Positions 1-5,947 of a stretch of 8,549 nt of DNA are shown here, one piece after another (within the stretch, counting starts at the first letter, position 1; every line of letters begins with the position of its first letter). The DNA lies in the NCBI GenBank assembly GCA_017744755.1, contig JAGIAU010000082.1, positions 1-8,549 on the forward strand, written 5' to 3'. The position numbers were made by a program, and so were the translations under genes. The DNA is from Microbacteriaceae bacterium (GTDB lineage: Bacteria > Actinomycetota > Actinomycetes > Actinomycetales > Microbacteriaceae). The notes beneath the pieces were generated by a model. That model worked only from the letters and a program-made list of their open reading frames with translations. It was not told the origin of the DNA and did no database searches.

Positions 1-384
1 ACCCAGCACCGCGCCGCGCTCGACGAGACGCAGGCCTTCCTGTCGACCGCGGAGGCGCGGCTCACCGAGGCGACCGCCCGCGCCGAGGAGCAGCGCGCGA
101 CCGCGCTCCGGCTCCAGCAGGAGTCGAGCGAGTACGCGCGCACCACCCGCGAGCAGGCCGACGCGGTCGCCGCCGAGGTCCTGGGGAACGCGGAGGCCCG
201 CGCCCGCGCGATCGTCGCCGACGCCGAGACGCGCGCCGCCGGCATCGTCGGCGACGCGGAGACACGGCTCGCCGCGCTGCGCACCGAGCGCGACGCCGTC
301 GCCGGCTACCTGGAGAACCTGCGCGGCGCGCTGTCGAAGGCCGAGTCGTTCAGCGCCGAACCGGTCTCGACCAGGGCAGACTGA
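1..384 (+). CDS. C-terminal part of a coiled-coil protein, possibly DivIVA-like (5' end outside window)
   Basis: Frame 1 is open from base 1 to a TGA at 382-384, giving 127 residues of an incomplete protein; the start lies upstream of the window. Nearly all of it is charged, Ala/Glu/Arg-rich helix without Pro until the last few residues, so it should form a long coiled coil. Residues 58-90 hold three consecutive 11-residue units sharing the pattern I/L-V/L-x-D/N-A-E-x-R (AEVLGNAEARA, RAIVADAETRA, AGIVGDAETRL), which indicates hendecad packing. Such C-terminal coiled coils occur in actinobacterial DivIVA/Wag31-like and other cytoskeletal proteins, but the diagnostic N-terminal domain is not visible, so this identity is a guess. 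The stop is 5 nt before the GTG of the AI-2E-family transporter, so the two are probably co-transcribed. Codon use matches the neighbours. I am confident that it is coding, much less so about function. Confidence 0.7.
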   Translation, partial: TQHRAALDETQAFLSTAEARLTEATARAEEQRATALRLQQESSEYARTTREQADAVAAEVLGNAEARARAIVADAETRAAGIVGDAETRLAALRTERDAVAGYLENLRGALSKAESFSAEPVSTRAD

Positions 385-389
385 GCACC

Positions 390-1451
390 GTGAAGCTCCT
401 CAACCCCTTCCGGACGGGGCTGTTCGCCGGGCTCGGCGTACTCGTCGCGATCCTCATCGGCGGCGCGTTCACCTCGATCCAGACGATCATCACCTATGTC
501 GGCGCGGCGCTGTTCCTCGCGCTCGGCCTCGACCCCATCATCACCTGGCTCGAGACGCGGAAGCTGCCGCGGTGGTCCGCCATCCTCATCGTCCTCGTGG
601 CATTCGCGGGCGTCATCGTCGGATTCGTGTTCGCCATCATCCCGGTCATCGTCGACCAGGTGACGAGCGCGATCGCCGACTTCCCCGACCTCGTGCAGCG
701 CGTCCGCTACGGCGACATCGGCGACTGGATCAACGCGACGTTCCCATGGCTGCAGGCCGACACGATCTTCGAGCAGATCGAGACGTGGCTCGCGAACCTC
801 GACTACTCGCAGATCGGCCTCGGCGTCCTCAACTTCGGCATCACGCTGCTGACCGGCCTCGGCGGGGCGCTCATCGTCGTCATCCTCACGATCTACTTCA
901 CGGCCTCCACGACGAGCCTCAAGCGCGCGCTCTACCGCCTCGTCCCGGCGAGCAAGCGCCCCATCTTCGTCGAGATCGCCGAGCAGGTCAGCGTCTCCGT
1001 CGGTCGCTTCGTCATGGGGCAGGGCGCGCTCGGCATCCTCAACGGCGTGCTGACGGCCATCATGCTCGGCGGGGTGTTCCCGATCTTCGGCGTGCACGTC
1101 GAGTACTGGGCGCTGCTCGCCTTCATCGCGATGCTCGGCTCGATGATCCCGCTCGTCGGCACGATCGCGGCGACGATCCTGAACACGCTCCTCGCGCTCA
1201 TCTCCGACGGCCCCTCGAGCGCCCTCGCGGTCGGCATCTACGCGGTCGTCTACATGCAGCTCGAGGCGTACTTCGTGAGCCCGCGCATCATGGCGGAGGC
1301 CGTCAAGGTGCCCGGCCCGATCGTCGTCATCGCGGCCCTCGCGGGCGGCGCGCTCCTCGGCCTGCTCGGGGCGCTCATCGCCATCCCGGTGGCCGCGGCC
1401 GTCATCCTCATCATCAACAAGGTCATCGTCCCCAAGCAGGACGCCCTGTAG
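390..1451 (+). CDS. AI-2E/PerM-family membrane transporter
   Basis: This is an integral membrane protein of 353 residues, a normal length for the AI-2E family transporter/PerM (formerly UPF0118) group. Members have been linked to export of autoinducer-2 or to Na+/H+ antiport, but the substrate of most, including this one, is unknown. Hydrophobic segments lie at about residues 10-27, 32-50 and 62-85. An amphipathic, largely soluble stretch follows at 90-140, then a segment at 145-172 and four or more from about 212 to 345. Family hallmarks visible are PLVGT (254-258), the polar E-x-Y-F-x3-PRIM segment (292-301) and the Gly-rich LLGLLGALIAIPVAAAV segment (322-338). The chosen start is GTG at 390, 5 nt after the upstream stop. 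Only a weak AGGG (373-376) lies 13 nt ahead, so translation may be coupled to the coiled-coil gene. The gene converges with the hydrolase gene; the two stops are separated by 1 nt and no terminator is obvious between them. Confidence 0.9.
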   Translation: MKLLNPFRTGLFAGLGVLVAILIGGAFTSIQTIITYVGAALFLALGLDPIITWLETRKLPRWSAILIVLVAFAGVIVGFVFAIIPVIVDQVTSAIADFPDLVQRVRYGDIGDWINATFPWLQADTIFEQIETWLANLDYSQIGLGVLNFGITLLTGLGGALIVVILTIYFTASTTSLKRALYRLVPASKRPIFVEIAEQVSVSVGRFVMGQGALGILNGVLTAIMLGGVFPIFGVHVEYWALLAFIAMLGSMIPLVGTIAATILNTLLALISDGPSSALAVGIYAVVYMQLEAYFVSPRIMAEAVKVPGPIVVIAALAGGALLGLLGALIAIPVAAAVILIINKVIVPKQDAL

Positions 1452-1452
1452 C

Positions 1453-2163
1453 TCAGCCCCAGCTCGTCGGCAGCGGCAGCGCCGCCGGATGGAGCCGCTG
1501 CACGATCTCCGTCAGCACCCGGTAGGTCTGCTCCTCCCCCACCCAGAGGTGCTTGCCGCCCGCGACGTCGACGATCTCGACGTTCGGCGCGACGGCGAAG
1601 CGCTCCCGCGCGGCCGCCGGGCGGAGGTAGTCGTCGAGCTCCGGCACGATCGCGACGACCGGCACGGTCGCCGACGCCCAGCGCGCCAGCTCCGCCTGCG
1701 TCGTGCGGCGCAGGGGCGGGGAGAGCAGGATCGCGCCCGCGAGGCCCGAGCCGAGGCCGTGCTTCAGGAGCACCTCCGTGCCGAACGACCAGCCGAGCAG
1801 CCAGGGGGCCGGCAGGCCGCGCTCGCGCACGAAGGCCATCGCGGCGTCGAGGTCGTGCCGCTCGTCGACCCCGTCGCCGAACGCCCCCTCCGACGTCCCC
1901 CGCGGCGACGTCACCCCGCGGAAGTTGAAGCGGAGCACCGCGATGCCGGCGAGCGCGGGCAGCCGCGCGGCCGCCTTCCGCAGGATGTGCGAGTCCATGA
2001 AGCCGCCCGCCGTCGGCAGCGGATGCAGCGTCACGAGCGTGGCGACCGGCTCGCGGTCCTCCGGGAGCGCGAGCTCGCCGACGAGCGTCAGGCCGTCGGC
2101 GGTGCGCAGCTCGATCTCCTCGACGCGACGGGGCAGCTCGACGGCGCCACGGATCTCGATCAT
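1453..2163 (-). CDS. Alpha/beta hydrolase (COG2945-like)
   Basis: The protein has 236 residues and the alpha/beta-hydrolase fold. Visible features are the HPLPTAGGFMDS segment (47-58), the LRFNFRG strand-loop (77-83), the nucleophile elbow G-W-S-F-G (124-128, Ser126), an acidic loop PELDD (174-178) that can supply the catalytic Asp, and GGKH (202-205) with the catalytic His205. The HPxP...GG...D and LRFNFRG pattern is that of the small cytosolic COG2945 group, whose natural substrates are mostly undefined; ester or thioester hydrolysis is the general expectation. No signal peptide is seen, so it should be cytoplasmic. The reading frame is open much further upstream, but the ATG at 2163 has a good GAGGAG ribosome binding site and the conserved fold starts just after it. 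The stop faces the transporter stop on the other strand. It lies 61 nt downstream of the zinc-ribbon-like gene and may be the last gene of that transcript. Confidence 0.88.
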   Translation of the reverse strand: MIEIRGAVELPRRVEEIELRTADGLTLVGELALPEDREPVATLVTLHPLPTAGGFMDSHILRKAAARLPALAGIAVLRFNFRGVTSPRGTSEGAFGDGVDERHDLDAAMAFVRERGLPAPWLLGWSFGTEVLLKHGLGSGLAGAILLSPPLRRTTQAELARWASATVPVVAIVPELDDYLRPAAARERFAVAPNVEIVDVAGGKHLWVGEEQTYRVLTEIVQRLHPAALPLPTSWG

Positions 2164-2172
2164 GCGGGTCTG

Positions 2173-2178
2173 CTCCTC
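2173..2178 (-). promoter_or_regulatory. Ribosome binding site of the alpha/beta hydrolase gene
   Basis: Minus-strand GAGGAG lies 9 nt before the ATG at 2163. It decides the start, because the frame stays open for nearly 100 further codons upstream without homology-like sequence or a better site. Confidence 0.75.
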
Positions 2179-2224
2179 GTGGGATGGGCGGGAGAACGTT
2201 CTGCCGTCGACGCCGGGCTCGCGC

Positions 2225-2512
2225 TCACGCGCGGATCTCCCAGCAGCGCTTGTGCCAGTGCCGGCGCTCCGCGAGCGCGTCCTCGTCGCCGAGGATGCTG
2301 TCGGCGCGCCAGGCGACGAGATGGGCGGTGCCCGGCTCGATCGTGCCGCCGCAGCCCGGGCACGCGTAGGCCTTCTGCGAGCCGGCCGCCGACATCGGCT
2401 GCACCGACCACTCGCCGTCGCGCTTGGCCACGGTGCGGCGCGCACCGACGAGGATCCTGTCGACGTCGAGCGGCTCGGCGGCGTCGTCGCGCCGGCGGTT
2501 GGGGCGGGGCAT
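2225..2512 (-). CDS. Small zinc-ribbon-like protein, conserved in actinobacteria, function unknown
   Basis: This is a 95-residue soluble protein. The first third is basic and low in structure (PRPNRRR). The conserved-looking core is Y-A-C-P-G-C-G-G (49-56), then AHLVAWRAD (63-71) and RRHWHKRCW (83-91). Cys51, Cys54, Cys90 and one of His85/His87 could bind one zinc ion in a ribbon-like fold. I recall very similar small proteins in streptomycetes and related genera, often labelled 'ATP/GTP-binding protein'. No P-loop or other nucleotide-binding motif is visible here, so that label is not supported. The ATG at 2512 comes 3 nt after the stop of the transglycosylase-like gene and has no proper ribosome binding site, so translation is probably coupled to it. 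I cannot assign a role; nucleic-acid or protein binding through zinc is only a possibility. Confidence 0.82.
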   Translation of the reverse strand: MPRPNRRRDDAAEPLDVDRILVGARRTVAKRDGEWSVQPMSAAGSQKAYACPGCGGTIEPGTAHLVAWRADSILGDEDALAERRHWHKRCWEIRA

Positions 2513-2515
2513 GCC

Positions 2516-3118
2516 TCAGTACCAGCCGCTCTCTTCGGAATGCGCCCAGGCGCCGCACGGCGTGCCGTAGCGGCTCTGGATGTAGCCGATGCCCCAGGCG
2601 ATCTGCGTCGCCGGGTTCGTCTGCCAGTCGGCGCCGGCCGAAGCCATCTTCTCCCCCGGCAGGGCCTGCGGGATGCCGTAGGCGCCGCTCACGGCGTTGC
2701 CGGACAGCGGGTTCCAGTTCGACTCGCGCTGCCAGAGGGCGGCGAGGCAGCGCCATTCGTTCTCGTCCCAGCCGACCGCCATCGCCATCTGGTAGCCGAT
2801 CGCCTTGATCGTGCCCTCGTCGGGGATCGGGACCTCGGGCGCGCTCGCCCACACCGGTGGCGGCGGGGCCTCCGCGGCGAACCCGTCGCGCTCGACGGGC
2901 GCCCCGGCGATCGCCGCCTGGACGAGCTCGAGCTCCTGGCCGTCGAGCGCGCCGAGCGCCCCGTGCCGCTGCTCGGCAGGCTGCGCCGCCGCCGTCGGCA
3001 GGCGCTGCGGGGCGATCGCCGCAGCCGTCAGGAGGCCGGCGACCGCCACGACGGCAAGCGTCGGGACGAGACGACGAGTCGCCGTCTCGGCCTTGCCCCG
3101 CGCAGGAAGAAAGCTCAT
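2516..3118 (-). CDS. Secreted lytic-transglycosylase-like protein
   Basis: The protein has 200 residues. A basic N-terminus (RGKAETATRR) is followed by a hydrophobic segment at about 17-36 and small residues around 42-46, which reads as a signal peptide or membrane anchor. A Pro/Ala-rich linker (about 70-100) leads to a C-terminal catalytic-like domain (104-200). That domain has the soluble lytic transglycosylase pattern: RESNWNP (131-137) with the probable catalytic Glu132, GAYGIPQALPG (145-155), then NPATQIAWGIGYIQSRYGTPCGAW (168-191). Such proteins cleave the MurNAc-GlcNAc bond of peptidoglycan outside the membrane. The domain resembles the C-terminal domain of aggregation-promoting-factor or resuscitation-type actinobacterial proteins. 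Cys124 and Cys188 could form a disulfide. It lies 67 nt downstream of the DivIVA-domain gene and 3 nt upstream of the zinc-ribbon-like gene. A cell-wall remodelling role is inferred from the domain. Confidence 0.88.
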   Translation of the reverse strand: MSFLPARGKAETATRRLVPTLAVVAVAGLLTAAAIAPQRLPTAAAQPAEQRHGALGALDGQELELVQAAIAGAPVERDGFAAEAPPPPVWASAPEVPIPDEGTIKAIGYQMAMAVGWDENEWRCLAALWQRESNWNPLSGNAVSGAYGIPQALPGEKMASAGADWQTNPATQIAWGIGYIQSRYGTPCGAWAHSEESGWY

Positions 3119-3140
3119 GAAGTCTCAAGTTTAGGTTGAG
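3119..3140 (-). promoter_or_regulatory. Possible promoter and operator-like palindrome upstream of the transglycosylase-like gene
   Basis: In an unusually AT-rich patch, the minus strand reads TAAACT (plus 3128-3133), matching the TANNNT -10 form, 9 nt before the ATG at 3118. No Shine-Dalgarno sequence better than GAG is present. The -10 sits inside a perfect interrupted palindrome, CTCAA-N7-TTGAG (3124-3140), so a repressor bound there would cover the promoter. No convincing -35 is seen. This is a pattern-based proposal only. Confidence 0.35.
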
Positions 3141-3143
3141 TCC

Positions 3144-3189
3144 CTGAGCCGGCGGTAGGCCGGACGGCCCCGGGACGCCCTCGGCTCAG
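3144..3189 (-). terminator. Possible hairpin at the end of the DivIVA-domain gene
   Basis: CTGAGCCG (3144-3151) and CGGCTCAG (3182-3189) form a perfect 8-bp inverted repeat that includes the stop codon of the DivIVA-domain gene. The 30-nt interior holds a smaller self-complementary stretch, GGCCG-GA-CGGCC. No U-rich run follows on the minus strand, so this would be a weak or Rho-assisted terminator, or just an RNA 3' structure between two transcription units. Confidence 0.35.
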
Positions 3190-3740
3190 CGGACCGCGAG
3201 CATGACCTCGACGACGGCGTCGAGGACCGCGTCGACCTGCTGCTCCTGATAGCCGCCCCGGACGACGCGGAACGTCGCCCGGCGCACCTCGTCCGGGCCG
3301 AGCGGCAGGCCGTTCTGGAAGTAGTCGACGAGGCGGTCGCAGAAGTCGTCGACGTCGCCGAGGTGGTAGCCGCGCGTGAGGCCGCTGACCCGCTTGAACT
3401 TCTGCCTCGGAGCCCGCGCGGCGCGGTCGAGGATCTCCTGCGCGGCGCCGCGCACCGTGCCGTACCACTGGTTCTCGCCGACGACCGCGACGGCCTGCTC
3501 GCGCTCCCGCTCGGCGAACGCGTCCTCGAGCCGCTCGAGCGCCGCGTCGACGTGCTCCGTCGAGTAGCCGCCCGGACGCAGGGCGAACGCCGTGCTCCGG
3601 ATCTGCTTCGCGGTGAGGACGGCCGGCGTCCCGGCCGGCGCGCCGTACGCGCGCTTCGCGTCGTCGAGGAAGTCCTCGACCTGCGCCGGGTCGTAGCCCT
3701 TCGTCCCCCGCCGGGCCTTCGGGAAGGTGTTCGAGCTCAT
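3186..3740 (-). CDS. DivIVA-domain protein with tandem duplicated units
   Basis: The protein has 184 residues and is soluble. It contains four copies of a G-Y-x(5)-V-[DE] helix motif: KGYDPAQVEDFLDDAKRAY (14-32), GGYSTEHVDAALERLEDAF (57-75), RGYHLGDVDDFCDRLVDYF (123-141) and GGYQEQQVDAVLDAVVEVM (162-180). Copies 2 and 4 are each preceded by I/V-R-x2-x-F-x-x-R. The protein is therefore two related units of about 60 residues (14-75 and 123-180) joined by a helical stretch. This motif is the signature of the DivIVA N-terminal domain, which senses curved membrane at poles and septa. Here the long C-terminal coiled coil of Wag31 is missing, so it is not the main polar scaffold. The start is ATG at 3740; a TTG at 3752, directly after the cdsA stop, would add four residues. 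Neither start has a good ribosome binding site, so coupling to cdsA 12 nt upstream is likely. A role at the membrane or in division is inferred. Confidence 0.88.
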   Translation of the reverse strand: MSSNTFPKARRGTKGYDPAQVEDFLDDAKRAYGAPAGTPAVLTAKQIRSTAFALRPGGYSTEHVDAALERLEDAFAEREREQAVAVVGENQWYGTVRGAAQEILDRAARAPRQKFKRVSGLTRGYHLGDVDDFCDRLVDYFQNGLPLGPDEVRRATFRVVRGGYQEQQVDAVLDAVVEVMLAVR

Positions 3741-3752
3741 GGGTGAATTCAA

Positions 3753-4634
3753 TCAGACGAATACGGAGTAGAGGCCGAAGGCGACCACGAGCGACGGCAG
3801 GATCGAGTCCAGCCGGTCGAGGACGCCGCCATGGCCCGGCACCCAGCTGCTCATGTCCTTGATGCCGATGTCGCGCTTGATGAGCGACTCCGCCAGGTCG
3901 CCGAGCGTTCCCGTCACCAGGAAGGCGAGCCCCGCGACGACGCCCACCCACCAGGGCTGCTGCCACATGAGCATGCCGACGAGGACGCCCGCGACGACCG
4001 CCGAGGCGAGCCCGCCGGCGAAGCCCTCCCAGGACTTGCCGGGGCTGATCCGCGGCGCCATCTTGTGCCGGCCGAAGAAGCGGCCGATCGCCCAGGCGCC
4101 CGTGTCGTTCGCGACGACGACGACGAGCGCGCCGAGCAGCCACCACTCGCCGCCCGGCTGCGCGTGCAGCACCATCGACCAGGACGCGAGGAACGGGACG
4201 TAGAGGATCGTGAACGCGCCCGCGCCGAGGTCGCGGACGAGCGCCCCCGGCGTCACGCGGAACGCCGGCACGAGCTGCTCGACGACCCGCCACAGCAGGA
4301 GGACCACGACGGCGGCGAGCGTGACGGCCCACAGGCCGCCGACGCCCAGGAAGTAGCCCGCGACCGGACCGACGACCGCGACGACGAGCAGCGGGATGCG
4401 CGGGACGCGCCGGCCCTTCAGCCGGAAGGCGTTCGACAGCTCCGCCGAGCCGAGCGTCGCCATCGCGACCGCGACGGGGATGAGGACCGGCTTCCAGATG
4501 ACGCCGACGACGAGGAGGACGCCGAATCCGAGGCCCGTGAGGATCGCGGGGATGAGCGGACGACCGCTGCGGCGATTGAGCTCCTCGTTCGCCTCGCGCA
4601 GCTGCGCCTCGAACGCCTCGAAGTCGGCGGCCAT
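3753..4634 (-). CDS. cdsA: Phosphatidate cytidylyltransferase (CDP-diacylglycerol synthase)
   Basis: The 293-residue integral membrane enzyme converts CTP and phosphatidic acid to CDP-diacylglycerol and pyrophosphate, the branch point for phosphatidylinositol, phosphatidylglycerol and cardiolipin synthesis. An N-terminal charged helix (1-25) precedes several hydrophobic segments between about 27 and 290. The family signature is complete at 250-276: S-L-I-K-R-D-I-G-I-K-D, then P-G-H-G-G-V-L-D-R-L-D, with the metal- and substrate-binding Asp, Lys and His residues in place. A second conserved stretch, NDTGAWAIGRFFG (176-188) followed by ISPGKSWEG (196-204), also matches. Its ATG shares one base with the frr stop (TGATG at 4636-4632), so the two are translationally coupled. 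The DivIVA-domain gene follows 12 nt after its stop. The length and motifs leave little doubt about identity. Confidence 0.96.
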   Translation of the reverse strand: MAADFEAFEAQLREANEELNRRSGRPLIPAILTGLGFGVLLVVGVIWKPVLIPVAVAMATLGSAELSNAFRLKGRRVPRIPLLVVAVVGPVAGYFLGVGGLWAVTLAAVVVLLLWRVVEQLVPAFRVTPGALVRDLGAGAFTILYVPFLASWSMVLHAQPGGEWWLLGALVVVVANDTGAWAIGRFFGRHKMAPRISPGKSWEGFAGGLASAVVAGVLVGMLMWQQPWWVGVVAGLAFLVTGTLGDLAESLIKRDIGIKDMSSWVPGHGGVLDRLDSILPSLVVAFGLYSVFV

Positions 4635-5188
4635 CAGACCTCGAGCAGCTCGGCTTCCTTGTGCTTGAGCGCGGCGTCGATGCCGTCGATGTGCGTCTTC
4701 GTGAGCGCGTCGAGCTCCTTCTCCGCGCGGGCGATCTCGTCGTCGCCGACGCCCTCGAGCTTGTCGAGCTCGTCGCGGGAGGTGCGGCGCAGGTTCCGGA
4801 CGACGACGCGCGCCGCCTCCGCCTTGTCCTTGACGAGCTTCACGAAGTCCTTGCGCCGGTCCTGCGTCAGCTCGGGGATCGTCGCGCGGATGACGGAGCC
4901 GTCGTTGCCGACGGTCGCGCCGAGGTGGCTCGCGGCGACGAGCGCCTTCTCGATCTCCTTGAGCGCCGACTTGTCGAAGGGCGTGATGAGCAGCGTGCGG
5001 GCGTCCTGGTTCTGCAGCGTCGCGAGCTGCACGAGCGGGGTCGGCGAGCCGTAGTAGTCGACATGGACCCTCTGGAAGAGCGCCGGGTTCGCGCGGCCGG
5101 CCGTCACCGTGCCGAAGTCGTCCTTGGCGACCTCGAGCGCGAGCGCCATCTTCTCCTTCGCGTCCGCGAGCACCTCGTTGATCGTCAT
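4634..5188 (-). CDS. frr: Ribosome recycling factor
   Basis: The protein has 184 residues, the usual length for the family. With EF-G it splits the post-termination ribosome into subunits in the cytoplasm. The two-domain layout is visible: a long-helix domain I formed by residues 1-29 and about 105-184, and the beta domain II between them. Family landmarks are [10 protein letters not shown] (29-38), [14 protein letters not shown] (43-56), the NDGSVIR turn (95-101), [11 protein letters not shown] (107-117), the VVVRNLRR stretch (128-135) and the C-terminal [10 protein letters not shown]. The ATG at 5188 has a strong AAGGAG 7 nt upstream. The gene starts 11 nt after pyrH and overlaps cdsA by one base, so the three form one transcript. 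Confidence 0.97.
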   Translation of the reverse strand: MTINEVLADAKEKMALALEVAKDDFGTVTAGRANPALFQRVHVDYYGSPTPLVQLATLQNQDARTLLITPFDKSALKEIEKALVAASHLGATVGNDGSVIRATIPELTQDRRKDFVKLVKDKAEAARVVVRNLRRTSRDELDKLEGVGDDEIARAEKELDALTKTHIDGIDAALKHKEAELLEV

Positions 5189-5195
5189 CGTCTGA

Positions 5196-5201
5196 CTCCT
5201 T
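5196..5201 (-). promoter_or_regulatory. Ribosome binding site of frr, overlapping the pyrH stop
   Basis: Minus-strand AAGGAG lies 7 nt before the frr ATG. Its first two bases (5201-5200) are the last two of the pyrH TAA stop codon (5202-5200), so a ribosome ending pyrH sits on the frr initiation signal. Confidence 0.8.
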
Positions 5202-5913
5202 AATTCGAGACCAGGGTACCGATGCGCTCGCCGCGCAGCGCCTTGGTCAGATTGCCGGCAGGCTCCATGCCGAAGACGAGCATCGGCATCCCGTTGTCCA
5301 TGCAGAGGGAGAACGCGGTCGAGTCGACGACCTTGAGCCCCCGCACGAGCGCGTCCTGGTAGGTCACGTGGTCGAGCCGCTCCGCCGACGCATCCTTGCG
5401 CGGGTCGGCGGTGTAGACCCCGTCGACGCCGTTCTTCGCCACGAGGACGACCTCGCAGCCGATCTCGAGGGCGCGCTGCGCGCTCACCGTGTCGGTCGAG
5501 AAGTACGGCAGGCCGGCGCCGGCGCCGAAGATGACGACGCGCCCCTTCTCGAGGTGCCGGACGGCCCGCAGCGGGATGTACGGCTCGGCGACCTGCTGCA
5601 TCGCGATCGCCGACATGACGCGCGGCTCGGCTCCGGCCTGCTCGAGGAAGTCCTGCAGCGCGAGCGCGTTCATCACCGTGCCGAGCATGCCCATGTAGTC
5701 GGCGCGCCCGCGGTCCATGCCGCGCTGGCTCAGCTCCGCGCCGCGGAAGAAGTTGCCGCCGCCCACGACGACCGCGACCTCGACGCCCTCGGCGCTCGCG
5801 GCCGCGATCTCCTTCGCGATGCCGCTGACCACGTCAGGGTTCACCCCGAGCTGACCCGCGCCGAACGCTTCGCCGGAGAGCTTCAGGAGGACTCGACGGC
5901 GGCGCTCAGTCAT
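5200..5913 (-). CDS. pyrH: UMP kinase (uridylate kinase)
   Basis: The 237-residue cytoplasmic enzyme of the amino-acid-kinase fold phosphorylates UMP to UDP with ATP, in pyrimidine nucleotide synthesis; it is usually hexameric and GTP-activated. Visible motifs are the N-terminal [10 protein letters not shown] (9-18), the phosphate-binding GGGNFFRG (51-58), [21 protein letters not shown] (67-87) for UMP and allosteric contacts, [13 protein letters not shown] (130-142), and the ATP-site [12 protein letters not shown] (160-171). The [13 protein letters not shown] form replaces the proteobacterial GGTGNPFFTTDT and is, to my knowledge, usual in actinobacteria. The frame extends upstream, but the ATG at 5913 matches the family N-terminus. 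The GGAGG ahead of it is only 2 nt from the ATG, too close for a normal ribosome binding site, and a TAGGCT 7 nt upstream suggests a leaderless start. pyrH heads the tightly packed pyrH-frr-cdsA group. Confidence 0.97.
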   Translation of the reverse strand: MTERRRRVLLKLSGEAFGAGQLGVNPDVVSGIAKEIAAASAEGVEVAVVVGGGNFFRGAELSQRGMDRGRADYMGMLGTVMNALALQDFLEQAGAEPRVMSAIAMQQVAEPYIPLRAVRHLEKGRVVIFGAGAGLPYFSTDTVSAQRALEIGCEVVLVAKNGVDGVYTADPRKDASAERLDHVTYQDALVRGLKVVDSTAFSLCMDNGMPMLVFGMEPAGNLTKALRGERIGTLVSN

Positions 5914-5926
5914 GGCCTCCAGCCTA
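5914..5926 (-). promoter_or_regulatory. Possible -10 element for a leaderless pyrH transcript
   Basis: Minus-strand TAGGCT (plus 5921-5926) fits TANNNT and ends 7 nt before the pyrH ATG, the spacing at which transcription would start on or next to the start codon. The GGAGG between them is too close to the ATG to act as a normal Shine-Dalgarno sequence. The -35 region is poor (TGAGCC at about 17-18 nt spacing). Confidence 0.4.
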
Positions 5927-5947
5927 CCGGGAGCAGGCCCTCCGGGC

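Noticed and set aside
1445..1500. Bidirectional terminator between the convergent transporter and hydrolase genes
   Set aside because: I found no strong stem around the two stops, only short GC repeats.
2193..2202. 10-bp palindrome AGAACGTTCT upstream of the hydrolase gene, checked as an SOS box
   Set aside because: The actinobacterial LexA site needs GAAC and GTTC separated by four bases; here they touch, and a 10-bp palindrome can occur by chance.
1489..3139. Long plus-strand open frames (about 440 and 480 codons) opposite the hydrolase, zinc-ribbon-like and transglycosylase-like genes
   Set aside because: They are Arg/Pro/Ala-rich, lack any domain-like pattern and are opposite genes with clear motifs; in GC-rich DNA such antisense frames are expected.
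3831..5054. Long plus-strand open frame opposite cdsA and frr
   Set aside because: It lies opposite two certain genes, and its composition is dominated by Arg, Asp, Glu and His as expected from an antisense frame.
5488..5526. UMP kinase [13 protein letters not shown] instead of the textbook GGTGNPFFTTDT
   Set aside because: To my knowledge this is the normal actinobacterial form, so it is not a defect or novelty.
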